Shown one piece after another: positions 8,343 to 15,985 of a DNA stretch of 64,000 nucleotides. Position 1 is the stretch's first letter, and the number at the start of each line of letters is the position of its first letter. The notes below the pieces were generated by a model. The model did no database searches. It was not told where the DNA came from and saw only the letters and a program-made list of their open reading frames with translations. The DNA is from Paenibacillus farraposensis (GTDB taxonomy: Bacteria; Bacillota; Bacilli; Paenibacillales; Paenibacillaceae). A program made the position numbers and the translations under genes. The stretch covers positions 1-64,000 of the forward strand of contig NZ_JAFFQR010000112.1 in NCBI RefSeq assembly GCF_020736845.1, written 5' to 3'.

Positions 8343-9404
8343 TTATTCGAGCTCCAGCAATTCCTGTTCTTCCTTGGCTTCCTGAGCCAACTGTTCTTCT
8401 GTCGGTGGAGCTACTGTCGTAATTAAATTGCTGGCCAATCGAATTTTCTGCTCGATTGTAACAGCAATGTTCGGATTTTCCTTTAAAAATTGCTTCGCGT
8501 TTTCCCGTCCCTGACCAAGGCGCTCACCTTCGTAGGAATACCAGGCTCCACTCTTGTCGACAATGTCATGCTCCGTACCGATGTCGATCAAGCTGCCTTC
8601 TTTGGAAATGCCCTCACCGTACATAATATCCACTTCAGCTTGACGGAAAGGAGGAGCCACTTTATTCTTCACGACTTTAATGCGGGTACGGTTCCCTACA
8701 ATGTCGTTCCCCATTTTCAAACTTTCAACACGGCGAACATCCAAGCGTACTGTAGAGTAAAACTTCAATGCACGCCCACCTGGTGTTGTTTCGGGGTTCC
8801 CGAACATAACACCTACCTTTTCACGCAACTGGTTAATAAAGATAGCGATAGTTTTCGATTTATTAATCGCACCAGACAGCTTGCGCAATGCCTGTGACAT
8901 CAAACGCGCTTGAAGGCCGACATGGGAATCCCCCATTTCACCTTCAATCTCTGCCTTCGGTACAAGTGCTGCGACAGAGTCAATGACGATAATGTCTACT
9001 GCTCCACTACGTACGAGAGCTTCAGCAATCTCAAGTGCCTGTTCTCCTGTATCTGGTTGCGATAGCAACAACTCATCGATATTGACACCCAGCTTGCTCG
9101 CATACGATGGATCAAGTGCATGCTCGGCATCGATAAAGGCAGCCTGTCCGCCTGTTTTTTGCACCTCTGCGATAGCATGAAGAGCTACTGTCGTTTTACC
9201 GGATGATTCCGGTCCATAAACTTCAACAATCCGGCCTCTTGGAAAGCCGCCCGTTCCTAATGCAATATCCAAAGCAATTGAACCACTGGGAATTGTTTCC
9301 ACCTGCATATGTGTAGACTCACCCAGCTTCATGATAGAACCTTTACCGAATTGCTTTTCTATTTGACGGAGCGCCATATCCAGCGCAGCACGACGATCTG
9401 ACAA
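8343..9404 (-). CDS. recA: Recombinase RecA
   Basis: Strand-exchange ATPase and co-protease for LexA. The 353-aa protein begins [22 protein letters not shown], with Walker [10 protein letters not shown], Walker [20 protein letters not shown], loop L2 around [11 protein letters not shown], and an acidic C-terminal tail. The start is TTG at 9404: it aligns with the B. subtilis initiator, and AAAGGATGTGAG lies just upstream. The open frame reaches 9464, but that part overlaps the promoter. An SOS box and a strong SigA promoter precede it, and a terminator separates it from cinA. Confidence 0.98.
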   Translation of the reverse strand: MSDRRAALDMALRQIEKQFGKGSIMKLGESTHMQVETIPSGSIALDIALGTGGFPRGRIVEVYGPESSGKTTVALHAIAEVQKTGGQAAFIDAEHALDPSYASKLGVNIDELLLSQPDTGEQALEIAEALVRSGAVDIIVIDSVAALVPKAEIEGEMGDSHVGLQARLMSQALRKLSGAINKSKTIAIFINQLREKVGVMFGNPETTPGGRALKFYSTVRLDVRRVESLKMGNDIVGNRTRIKVVKNKVAPPFRQAEVDIMYGEGISKEGSLIDIGTEHDIVDKSGAWYSYEGERLGQGRENAKQFLKENPNIAVTIEQKIRLASNLITTVAPPTEEQLAQEAKEEQELLELE

Positions 9405-9435
9405 TAAACTCACATCCTTTATTGTTTGTACTTTA

Positions 9436-9464
9436 ATAATACCTTGTTTTAACACACTTGCCAA
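9436..9464 (-). promoter_or_regulatory. SigA promoter of recA
   Basis: TTGGCA (9464-9459) and TATTAT (9441-9436) are separated by exactly 17 nt on the minus strand. The LexA box lies just upstream of the -35. Confidence 0.8.
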
Positions 9465-9473
9465 GCATTTTTT

Positions 9474-9487
9474 CGAACATACATTCG
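9474..9487 (-). promoter_or_regulatory. LexA/DinR (SOS) box of recA
   Basis: CGAATGTATGTTCG is read on the minus strand. It matches the Bacillus-type consensus CGAACnnnnGTTCG with one change (C to T), the same change I recall in the B. subtilis recA box. It lies 10 nt upstream of the -35. Confidence 0.8.
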
Positions 9488-9536
9488 TTTTTTTAACCCA
9501 GTCACTTCTCTTCTATAATTACATCAGCCTCTTAAA

Positions 9537-9578
9537 ATAAAAAAAGAACCGAAGGCAAAAGGCTTTGCAACGGTTCTT
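9537..9578 (-). terminator. Terminator after cinA
   Basis: The arms AAGAACCG and CGGTTCTT are followed by seven T and more T-rich sequence on the minus strand, with a partly paired 19-nt interior. It separates cinA from the SOS-controlled recA. Confidence 0.8.
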
Positions 9579-9645
9579 CCGATGATATGATTATATCATG
9601 AATGCTCTATCAAAAACAACTCTGCGATTCGTTCCCTCTGCATAC

Positions 9646-10914
9646 TCAGGAAAGCTTCTCGTTTTCCACCACCTGGCGCCACAATCTGTATAAGATTGCT
9701 TTGACAGAGCGCAGACGGATCGTTTCACGGTTTCCGCTCAGCTTCAGCTCGTAGATTTCCGTCTCCTTGTCGCGTTCAGCAATACCGATGTATACCAAGC
9801 CAACAGGCTTGCGTTCGGAAAATCCGGGTCCGGCCACACCTGTAACGGAAAGACCGAAGTCGCTGTCCATAACCATTCTGACCTGCTCAGCAAGGACAAG
9901 AGCCACTTCCTTACTCACTGCACCGGGCGCCTGATCCCCTTCCAGATAATCCCGGGGAACATTAAGCAGCTTCATCTTCATTTCGTTGGAATAACACACA
10001 ATGCCACCTTGGAACATAGCAGAGCTACCCGGTACGGAAGTAATGTGCTCCATCAGCATCCCGCCTGTACAGCTTTCCGCCGCACTGACAGTTAGTCCGC
10101 GTTTGGACATAAGGTCCACAATAACCTCCTCCAGCGTAACATCCTCGCTTGCATACATATACTCGGAAAGACGCTGCTGAATTTCCGCCTCCGTAGCTGC
10201 CAGCTTGATTAATGCTTCGCTTTCACTGGCCGCCTTGGTAGATATGCGGATCGCGACTTCCCCTTCCTTGGCATAAGGAGCAATCGTCGGGTCTGTCTGG
10301 GATTGAATCAGATCAAGGAGCCGGGTTTCAAGCGCAGACTCACCAATCCCTGCAAATTTTAGCATTTTCGAGTAAATCGCCAATTCTTTGCCACCCAGTG
10401 CCTGCTGCAGCAGCCAAGACTTTGCTTGATTTTCAAACATCGGTTTAAGCTCTTTGGGCGGCCCGGGCAAAACTACATAAAACTTGCCATCCTGCGCAAT
10501 GGCGTCTCCTATAGCCAATCCTGTCTCATTTTCCAGCGGGGTCGCCCCTTCAATCGAAAGAGCCTGACGACGGTTGTTCTCGGTCATTTCTACCCCGCGG
10601 TTACGGAAAAATTGTTCGAGCTTGTCCATCGCAAGACGATTCAGGTGCAATTCGCGCCCCAATACAGCAGCTATCGCATCCTTCGTCAAATCATCCTGAG
10701 TCGGCCCCAAACCACCGGAAAACAAAATAATATCTGCACGCTTCTGAGCCAATCGCACCGCTTCCTGAAGCCGATCCATGTTATCGCCAACTACAGTCTG
10801 AAAATATACATCAATTCCGATTGCAGCCAACTCTTGTGACAGGTATTGAGCATTGGTATTCACGATTTGTCCTAGCAATAATTCTGTCCCTACTGCGATG
10901 ATTTCAGCCTTCAT
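9646..10914 (-). CDS. cinA: CinA-family competence/damage-inducible protein
   Basis: Two-domain CinA: an N-terminal MoCF/COG1058 domain (nucleotide-pyrophosphatase type, begins MKAEIIAVGTELLLGQIVN, with SGGLGPTQDDLT) and a C-terminal NMN-deamidase-type domain (SAAESCTGGMLMEHIT, VTGVAGPGFSERKPVGLVYI). The protein is 422 aa. The start ATG at 10914 follows AGGAGGAAAAGACA; the longer open frame to 10995 crosses a hairpin and lacks a site. The pgsA-cinA-recA order is the classic Firmicute arrangement. It is involved in NAD-derivative salvage and, in naturally competent species, transformation. Confidence 0.95.
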   Translation of the reverse strand: MKAEIIAVGTELLLGQIVNTNAQYLSQELAAIGIDVYFQTVVGDNMDRLQEAVRLAQKRADIILFSGGLGPTQDDLTKDAIAAVLGRELHLNRLAMDKLEQFFRNRGVEMTENNRRQALSIEGATPLENETGLAIGDAIAQDGKFYVVLPGPPKELKPMFENQAKSWLLQQALGGKELAIYSKMLKFAGIGESALETRLLDLIQSQTDPTIAPYAKEGEVAIRISTKAASESEALIKLAATEAEIQQRLSEYMYASEDVTLEEVIVDLMSKRGLTVSAAESCTGGMLMEHITSVPGSSAMFQGGIVCYSNEMKMKLLNVPRDYLEGDQAPGAVSKEVALVLAEQVRMVMDSDFGLSVTGVAGPGFSERKPVGLVYIGIAERDKETEIYELKLSGNRETIRLRSVKAILYRLWRQVVENEKLS

Positions 10915-10958
10915 TGTCTTTTCCTCCTGTACTGCGAATGTGGTTGGAATGATGTAAA

Positions 10959-10992
10959 GAAACAGCAATAAGTTCCGCCCTATTGCTGTTTC
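10959..10992 (-). terminator. Hairpin between pgsA and cinA, probable terminator
   Basis: GAAACAGCAATA and TATTGCTGTTTC form a perfect 12-bp stem with a 10-nt loop on the minus strand, followed by TTTAC. The T-tract is short, so read-through into cinA is likely. Confidence 0.6.
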
Positions 10993-11008
10993 CATAGAAT
11001 GTATCCTG

Positions 11009-11596
11009 TTAAACTTTGGAGGAACTCAGCAAATGAATATTCTTCACAAAGTAGTCTATACCCGAATAAATGGTAACCAATGCAGCCGTCCACACCACGA
11101 TCAAGTCGAACGGAATACCCAGAAAAACAAACGGGAAATTATTAATGAGCAGTGCTACAATGGCAACAATCTGAATGATTGTCTTTAATTTGCCCCAATT
11201 GCTTGCTGCGACCACCGAGCCGTCCAGTAAGGCAATCTGACGCAGACCCGTCACTGCAAACTCGCGGCTGACAATCACTACGACGATCCACGAATCAATC
11301 TTGCCCATTTCCACCAAAGAAACCAAAATAGCGGTTACCAAAAGCTTATCAGCAAGGGGGTCCAACAGCTTGCCCAAATTGGTGACCATATTATTTTTAC
11401 GGGCCAAGTACCCGTCAAGACCGTCCGTGCTGGCTGCAATGAGGAAAATGATAGCCGCGACCAGCTGATTGTACGGCAGCTCGAAAGCTCCAATCTCAAT
11501 CGGTGGCGGATAAAAATCAAAATTCACCAGCAAAGCCAGCATCATCACCGGAATAAGGCAAATCCGCGTAATTGTAATTCTGTTGGGTAAATTCAC
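11009..11596 (-). CDS. pgsA: CDP-diacylglycerol-glycerol-3-phosphate 3-phosphatidyltransferase
   Basis: Membrane enzyme making phosphatidylglycerol-phosphate, the first committed step to phosphatidylglycerol. The 195-aa protein is largely hydrophobic and carries the CDP-alcohol phosphotransferase signature DGLDGYLARKNNMVTNLGKL followed by LDPLADK (the D-G-x2-A-R-x8-G-x3-D-x3-D pattern). The chosen start is a GTG giving MNLPNRITITRI, preceded by GGGGAGAG; a longer frame of 12 residues has no ribosome site. Length equals the B. subtilis enzyme within a few residues. It is upstream of cinA as in other Firmicutes. Confidence 0.95.
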   Translation of the reverse strand: MNLPNRITITRICLIPVMMLALLVNFDFYPPPIEIGAFELPYNQLVAAIIFLIAASTDGLDGYLARKNNMVTNLGKLLDPLADKLLVTAILVSLVEMGKIDSWIVVVIVSREFAVTGLRQIALLDGSVVAASNWGKLKTIIQIVAIVALLINNFPFVFLGIPFDLIVVWTAALVTIYSGIDYFVKNIHLLSSSKV

Positions 11597-11804
11597 AACA
11601 CACTCTCCCCTGATTATCGTACTTGATTGCAACTGGCAGTTCCCGGATTGATTTCAATCCTATGTAAATCGCTTCTGACGAGCGCTACACCTGAATTGTC
11701 TGCATTTTCGTTACAAGTATAATATGGTGCAAAACGCATGTCAAAATAACCTGCCCACATCAAGCAACGCTTTATTCCTATACCATGCAAAAGGGAAAAC
11801 GGCT

Positions 11805-12296
11805 TTATTTCATGTTCGTAAATTGGAGCTCCAGTGGCAAATCCGCTTTACGCAGCAGTTGAATGATGGCTTGCAAATCATCCCTGCTTTTTCCGGTCAC
11901 GCGAATTTGATCACCTTGAATTTGACTTTTAACTTTTAACTTGGAGTCCCGAATCAGAATGTTGATTTTTTTGGCATTATCCTGATCAATTCCCTGCTTA
12001 AGCGTAAGACGCTGGCGTACTGTACCCATAGAGGCTGGTTCCAGCTTACCAAATTCCACATTTTTTAGAGACAATCCCCGCTTGACCATTTTAGATTGTA
12101 AAATATCAATCACCGCATTCAGCTTGTATTCGTCTTCCGATGCAATTGTAAGCGCATCTTTCTCAAGCTTCAGGCTACTTTTACTCCCCTTAAAATCAAA
12201 CCGTGTTTCAATTTCACGCTCCGTCTGATGAACTGCATTCGTTAACTCCTGCATATCCATTTTGGAGACGATATCAAATGAATTTTCCGAAGCCAT
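11805..12296 (-). CDS. YajQ-family nucleotide-binding protein
   Basis: UPF0234/YajQ family, 163 aa, two ferredoxin-like folds. Relatives in Gram-negatives bind cyclic di-GMP or RNA; the role in Firmicutes is uncertain. The family start SENSFDIVSKMDMQELTNAV, ETRFDFKGSKS, and KINILIRDSKLKVKSQIQGD are diagnostic. It stands alone between the terminator at 12380-12418 and pgsA. The gene is not in this place in B. subtilis, so it is a Paenibacillus feature of the rodZ-pgsA interval. Assignment to the family is firm; biochemical function is not. Confidence 0.9.
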   Translation of the reverse strand: MASENSFDIVSKMDMQELTNAVHQTEREIETRFDFKGSKSSLKLEKDALTIASEDEYKLNAVIDILQSKMVKRGLSLKNVEFGKLEPASMGTVRQRLTLKQGIDQDNAKKINILIRDSKLKVKSQIQGDQIRVTGKSRDDLQAIIQLLRKADLPLELQFTNMK

Positions 12297-12379
12297 CGTT
12301 TCACTTCCCTTTCCACAACAAAGTTCAATAACTAATTATAGGCTAGTCATTTACAAAAATCCAATAATCCGTTCATTAA

Positions 12380-12418
12380 AAAGGCGTTCCTGCCGGTTTC
12401 CCTGACAAAAACGCCTTT
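12380..12418 (-). terminator. Terminator after the 54-aa membrane protein gene
   Basis: The arms AAAGGCGTT and AACGCCTTT (9 bp) enclose a 21-nt loop, and TTAATG follows on the minus strand. It lies 26 nt past the small gene's stop. Confidence 0.7.
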
Positions 12419-12443
12419 ATTTCAATTTCTAGATTCTACATGT

Positions 12444-12608
12444 CTAATTGTAGGTACGGGTTGAAGTCCGAAACATATCCAAAACTCCAAGCAAAATGTG
12501 AGCGAGACCAAAACCAAGTATGCCATAGCCCCAAGCGCTCGGTGTCAGATAATAGCCAAGCAGACTAACAATGATTCCGAGTCCGGTCACGATCCAGCTA
12601 ACGGTCAT
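12444..12608 (-). CDS. Small 54-residue membrane protein, unknown function
   Basis: I read a complete small ORF: ATG at 12608, TAG at 12444, 54 aa, beginning MTVSWIVTGLGIIVSLLGYY and ending MFRTSTRTYN. Two hydrophobic segments (about residues 4-20 and 27-44) suggest a helical hairpin, with a short polar C-terminus. The start is preceded by GAGGTG at 8 nt; another ATG 6 nt upstream meets a stop at once. It lies 82 nt after rodZ and is followed by its own terminator, which supports a real transcription unit. I do not recognise the family. Good codon structure, a good ribosome site and a terminator are the evidence. Confidence 0.72.
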   Translation of the reverse strand: MTVSWIVTGLGIIVSLLGYYLTPSAWGYGILGFGLAHILLGVLDMFRTSTRTYN

Positions 12609-12690
12609 AACATATACACCTCACTTTGCGGAAATAAAATGACTGACCATCCAAGAATTACAGTCATATTATCTACTCGCATGCAGGTGT

Positions 12691-13803
12691 TTATTCGCCG
12701 GTCGTAGTTGTAGAGTCTGTACCGCTTTGAGCTGAGTTCGTATTACTACCTGTCGTCGTATCCGCGGGTGAACCCGTCACCCCGGCACTCGTCCCGGTAG
12801 AGGAAGCTTCTCCTGGCTGAATCAGTACGCGAGTCGTTGATTTGTTATCGGTTATCGGCTGACCAGCTACGGAAATATCTGTAGCAGAAGATCGTCCTGA
12901 TTTGATATATAAGCCTTCCGGACCAATATCAAACGACATGGCGTCTCCGCTTTTAGTCATACCATAGCTCAGCTTTTCACCACGGGAGTTTTGTCCCTTG
13001 TATACTTCAAGCCAGCTTTCACCCGTTGCTTTAATATCAACCTTGACCGTAGCCCCGGTTGCACTGGAGACCTTGAAAATCGTCGTTTTGCCTTGCTTGC
13101 CGTCCTGTACCACAGTTACACCTTGTTGTGGTGCAGCCGTATCGGGCTGCTGGCCAGTCCCTGGTGAAGTTCCATCGGGAATACCTGTTCCTGTCCCCCC
13201 TGGCTGAGTCTGTCCCGTTTGTCCTGCATCAGGGGTCTGCCCGCCACCACCATTAGGAGCCGTCGTTTGGGCGCTATTATCCGGTTGAGCTGGTGTTGTG
13301 GTCCCTGGTTGCGTCGTAGTTCCACCTTTTGCAGTATCAGGGGTAGATGACGAGTCTGGTGCTGTGCTTGGTGTTGTCATCGGTGTTGTGTCTTCTGCTG
13401 TTTTAGGAGCTGAATGATTGTTGCTTACCCAGTAAGCATAAATAACCCCAACAATAAGAACTAGAAAAAGCCACATTAACGCAGTAGGCAACCATTTAAG
13501 ATTCCCTATTGTAGCGGGACGGCTGGAACGTTTCTGTGTGACAGGCTCCATAATCGCCTCCGGTTCAGGTTCAGGCACATTGCTATGATGTCCCTCCAGA
13601 ATCTCATCGGGGTTCAAACCAACCGTTTCGGCGTACGTTTTAATAAAAGCTTTGACATAAAAGCTTCCCGGCAGCACTTTGTAATCGCCTGTCTCAATGG
13701 CTTCCAAATAACGTTTACGTATCTTCGTCATTTCCTGAACATCGTCAAGGCTCAATCCTTTTTGCAGCCGGGCCTCCTTTAATTGCTGACCCAGTTCTGG
13801 CAT
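12691..13803 (-). CDS. rodZ: RodZ-like cell-shape protein (YmfM-type)
   Basis: Membrane protein linking MreB to the elongasome in rod-shaped cells. The 370-aa protein has an N-terminal Cro-like helix-turn-helix (QQLKEARLQKGLSLDDVQ... IRKRYLEAIE, residues 5-70), a linker, a single transmembrane helix (WLPTALMWLFLVLIVGVIYAYW, about residue 110), a long Thr/Pro/Gly/Gln-rich extracytoplasmic linker, and a C-terminal DUF4115 domain (WLEVYKGQNSRGEKLSYG). An acidic Thr/Ser tail ends the protein. It sits between ymfK and pgsA, exactly where B. subtilis has ymfM (rodZ). The start ATG follows an AAGGAGATGATG-type site. Confidence 0.92.
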   Translation of the reverse strand: MPELGQQLKEARLQKGLSLDDVQEMTKIRKRYLEAIETGDYKVLPGSFYVKAFIKTYAETVGLNPDEILEGHHSNVPEPEPEAIMEPVTQKRSSRPATIGNLKWLPTALMWLFLVLIVGVIYAYWVSNNHSAPKTAEDTTPMTTPSTAPDSSSTPDTAKGGTTTQPGTTTPAQPDNSAQTTAPNGGGGQTPDAGQTGQTQPGGTGTGIPDGTSPGTGQQPDTAAPQQGVTVVQDGKQGKTTIFKVSSATGATVKVDIKATGESWLEVYKGQNSRGEKLSYGMTKSGDAMSFDIGPEGLYIKSGRSSATDISVAGQPITDNKSTTRVLIQPGEASSTGTSAGVTGSPADTTTGSNTNSAQSGTDSTTTTGE

Positions 13804-13833
13804 GTCATCATCTCCTTGTGTGATTACGCTTAT

Positions 13834-14607
13834 TTAAAGATCTTCAGTATAACTGGCTGTAAAGGTATCATAGATAATTTCCTCAGCCGGATTATTGCGA
13901 AGCTCAATAATAATATTGAAATCATCATAGCTGTATCCCGATTCACGCACAAATACATCAGGATGCTCAATTACTTTGGTGCTCGGCATGCTCATAATTT
14001 CCTGCAGCAAATGATAATGTCTTTCATTAGAGCGAATTGTACTCACAATCCCGTCAATAATAAACACATTGTTGGGGTTCATTTCTTCTTCTGAAAGCTG
14101 ACTGCGCACCGTCTGCCGCAAAAGTGTCGAGGATACAAAGGTCCAGCGCTTCATGGCACACACGCTGCTGGCAATAATGGATTCGGTTTTACCTACACGC
14201 GGCATTCCGCGAAGACCAATGATCTGATTACCATCCCTTTTTAATACTTCACCCAAAAAATCGACCAGCAACCCAAGCTCATCCCGTGTAAAACGGAATG
14301 TTTTACGATCATCCGAATCCCGGTCAATGTAACGGCCATGTCTTACCGCCAATATATCGACCAGTCTCGGAGCACGCAGGGCCGTGACAGTAATGTTGCT
14401 GGCTTTTTTTAACGTATCGCCGAGAATACGTATTTTCTCATCGTCGTCCGTCTCCAGCAGCATCCCCCGTCTTTCACCTTCAACACCGTTGATCGTTAAT
14501 ATATTAACCCCCAGAACACCAAGCATGGAAGCAATGTCCCCTAGCAGTCCAGGTCGATTTTTATGTATCTTGTACTCCATGTACCACTGTTTTGTTTCCT
14601 CTGTCAC
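13834..14607 (-). CDS. ymfK: YmfK-family protein (DUF3388), ACT domain plus Walker A
   Basis: Conserved Firmicute protein of unknown function, 257 aa. The N-terminal 75 residues look like an ACT ligand-binding domain (IHKNRPGLLGDIASMLGVLG). The middle contains GMPRVGKT (about residue 134), which fits the Walker A pattern GxxxxGKT, and a Walker B-like stretch NNVFIIDGIVS follows. It starts with GTG at 14607 after ATGAGGTG. A SigA promoter at 14660-14688 precedes it. In B. subtilis ymfK also lies between ymfJ and rodZ. A nucleotide-dependent role sensed through the ACT domain is my inference. Confidence 0.85.
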   Translation of the reverse strand: MTEETKQWYMEYKIHKNRPGLLGDIASMLGVLGVNILTINGVEGERRGMLLETDDDEKIRILGDTLKKASNITVTALRAPRLVDILAVRHGRYIDRDSDDRKTFRFTRDELGLLVDFLGEVLKRDGNQIIGLRGMPRVGKTESIIASSVCAMKRWTFVSSTLLRQTVRSQLSEEEMNPNNVFIIDGIVSTIRSNERHYHLLQEIMSMPSTKVIEHPDVFVRESGYSYDDFNIIIELRNNPAEEIIYDTFTASYTEDL

Positions 14608-14659
14608 GTCAGCACCTCATTCACATTCAAAACCACCAGAAATACCAAATCAAAGCATT

Positions 14660-14688
14660 ATTGTATCATAAAATACCAGCATACGACA
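14660..14688 (-). promoter_or_regulatory. SigA promoter of ymfK
   Basis: TACAAT (14665-14660) is preceded, 18 nt upstream, by TTGTCG on the minus strand. It lies about 55 nt before the ymfK GTG. Confidence 0.5.
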
Positions 14689-14800
14689 AAAGCCAATTAT
14701 TGAGAGCCTGAAAGTTCTTGTTGATGATTGTATGTCTCAATCACGTTTATGATATATAAATTACAATGGAATTACAAGAACAGCTCTGTAACCATTACAG

Positions 14801-14825
14801 AAAAGCCCCACAAAAGGGGGCTTTT
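14801..14825 (-). terminator. Terminator after ymfJ
   Basis: AAAAGCCCC and GGGGCTTTT form a perfect 9-bp stem with a 7-nt loop, 16 nt beyond the ymfJ stop. Confidence 0.85.
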
Positions 14826-14840
14826 CTTGTAAATTCCTGC

Positions 14841-15095
14841 TTATACGTTGCTTTTGGCTAATTTGACCATTAACCGGGCGATGGTGTGACGCTCACTTTC
14901 ATCGGCAACTTCCCACAGTTCTTTCAGAGCGCGGTTAGAATGGTTGGCTGGATCGACTTTCTCATCCAGAAAATCGCCGATTTCATAAGCAAGCTCGGCA
15001 ATGGTATCCTGACTGATTCCCAGTTTCTCCGCTTGCTCTACACGCTGCCCGAGGAACTTTTTCCAAACATCAAAATCCTTGACAACTGTTGACAT
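14841..15095 (-). CDS. ymfJ: YmfJ-family protein (DUF3243)
   Basis: Small acidic protein of 84 aa in the DUF3243 family; function unknown. The segments VVKDFDVWKKFLGQRVEQAEKLG and ELAYEIGDFLDEKVDPANHSNR are typical. The start ATG follows TAAGGAGGATTTAAGC. It lies between ymfI and ymfK as in B. subtilis, and is closed by a strong terminator. No motif suggests an enzymatic activity; an all-helical fold is likely. Confidence 0.88.
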   Translation of the reverse strand: MSTVVKDFDVWKKFLGQRVEQAEKLGISQDTIAELAYEIGDFLDEKVDPANHSNRALKELWEVADESERHTIARLMVKLAKSNV

Positions 15096-15197
15096 GCTTA
15101 AATCCTCCTTAGATGATTCAGATTTAAAATCAACAATTGTAATATTCTCTTCTCAGACGCTTACTATACTGGTGGATTCGTCCAAGCGCTATCTTCC

Positions 15198-15965
15198 TCA
15201 GGTCACCCATCCTCCATTGGGACTTATGACCTGCCCATTAATATAACCTGACTCAGGAAGCGCAAGAAAATAGACCAAGGAGGAAATTTCATCAGGTCGG
15301 GCCAACCGCCCGGCAGGGATTTCCTCTTGCAGACTGGTAATTTCCCCCTCATCCAAATGATCGAGCATCGATGTATCCACTGCACCCGGAGCCACAGCAT
15401 TCACCGTCACACCGGACGGTGCAACCTCTTGAGCCAGCGCCTTAGTAAAAGCGTTAATGCCTCCTTTGGTGGTGGAATACAGCACCTCACATGAGGCGCC
15501 ACATATGCCCCACACGGATGAAACATTTATAATGCGGCCATAGCGCTGAGAAATCATATGCGGCATAAAAGCCTGCGAGCACAAAAAGGTTCCTTTCACA
15601 TTAACGGCCATCACATCGTCCCATTCCTCTTCGGAAACATCCGACAGCAGTCCATAATGCGATAATCCGGCATTATTCACAAGAATGTCCGGCTTCATTC
15701 CGTGATTTTCAAGCTTTTCCCGCATACGTTCAATCTGCTCCTTGCTGCGCAGATCTGCTGACACTGTCATCACCTTGCCCGAATAAACCATACAACGGCG
15801 GGCAACCTCATTCGCTTTTTCATGGGATTTCATGTAGTGGATGACCACATTCATTCCTACAGATGCAAATCGCTCGGCAATTGCCGCCCCAATTCCCCCG
15901 CTTGCACCTGTAATTAGCACGGTCATGTCGCCAATAGCTTTTAAAGCTCCGTCCCTGGTACTCAT
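15198..15965 (-). CDS. ymfI: EF-P 5-aminopentanone reductase (SDR family)
   Basis: Short-chain dehydrogenase/reductase. In B. subtilis YmfI reduces 5-aminopentanone to 5-aminopentanol on Lys32 of elongation factor P. The 255-aa protein has the NADPH-binding TGASGGIGAA near residue 20, NNAG, the catalytic Ser in NVSSVWG, YSTTKGG (YxxxK), and a C-terminal INGQVISPNGGW. The ATG at 15965 (MSTRDGA) follows GGGAGAGGG; an upstream ATG at 15986 overlaps the ymfH stop (TAATG) and is an alternative adding 7 residues. It is the last gene of ymfF-ymfH-ymfI, supporting the EF-P role over a fatty-acid one. Confidence 0.88.
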   Translation of the reverse strand: MSTRDGALKAIGDMTVLITGASGGIGAAIAERFASVGMNVVIHYMKSHEKANEVARRCMVYSGKVMTVSADLRSKEQIERMREKLENHGMKPDILVNNAGLSHYGLLSDVSEEEWDDVMAVNVKGTFLCSQAFMPHMISQRYGRIINVSSVWGICGASCEVLYSTTKGGINAFTKALAQEVAPSGVTVNAVAPGAVDTSMLDHLDEGEITSLQEEIPAGRLARPDEISSLVYFLALPESGYINGQVISPNGGWVT

Positions 15966-15985
15966 CGGTTCCCTCTCCCTGGGCA

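Noticed and set aside
12609..12690. Firm SigF/G promoter for the 54-aa gene
   Set aside because: CGAATA-N18-GATAATA deviates at three positions and overlaps the rodZ stop, so it is only mentioned as a possibility.
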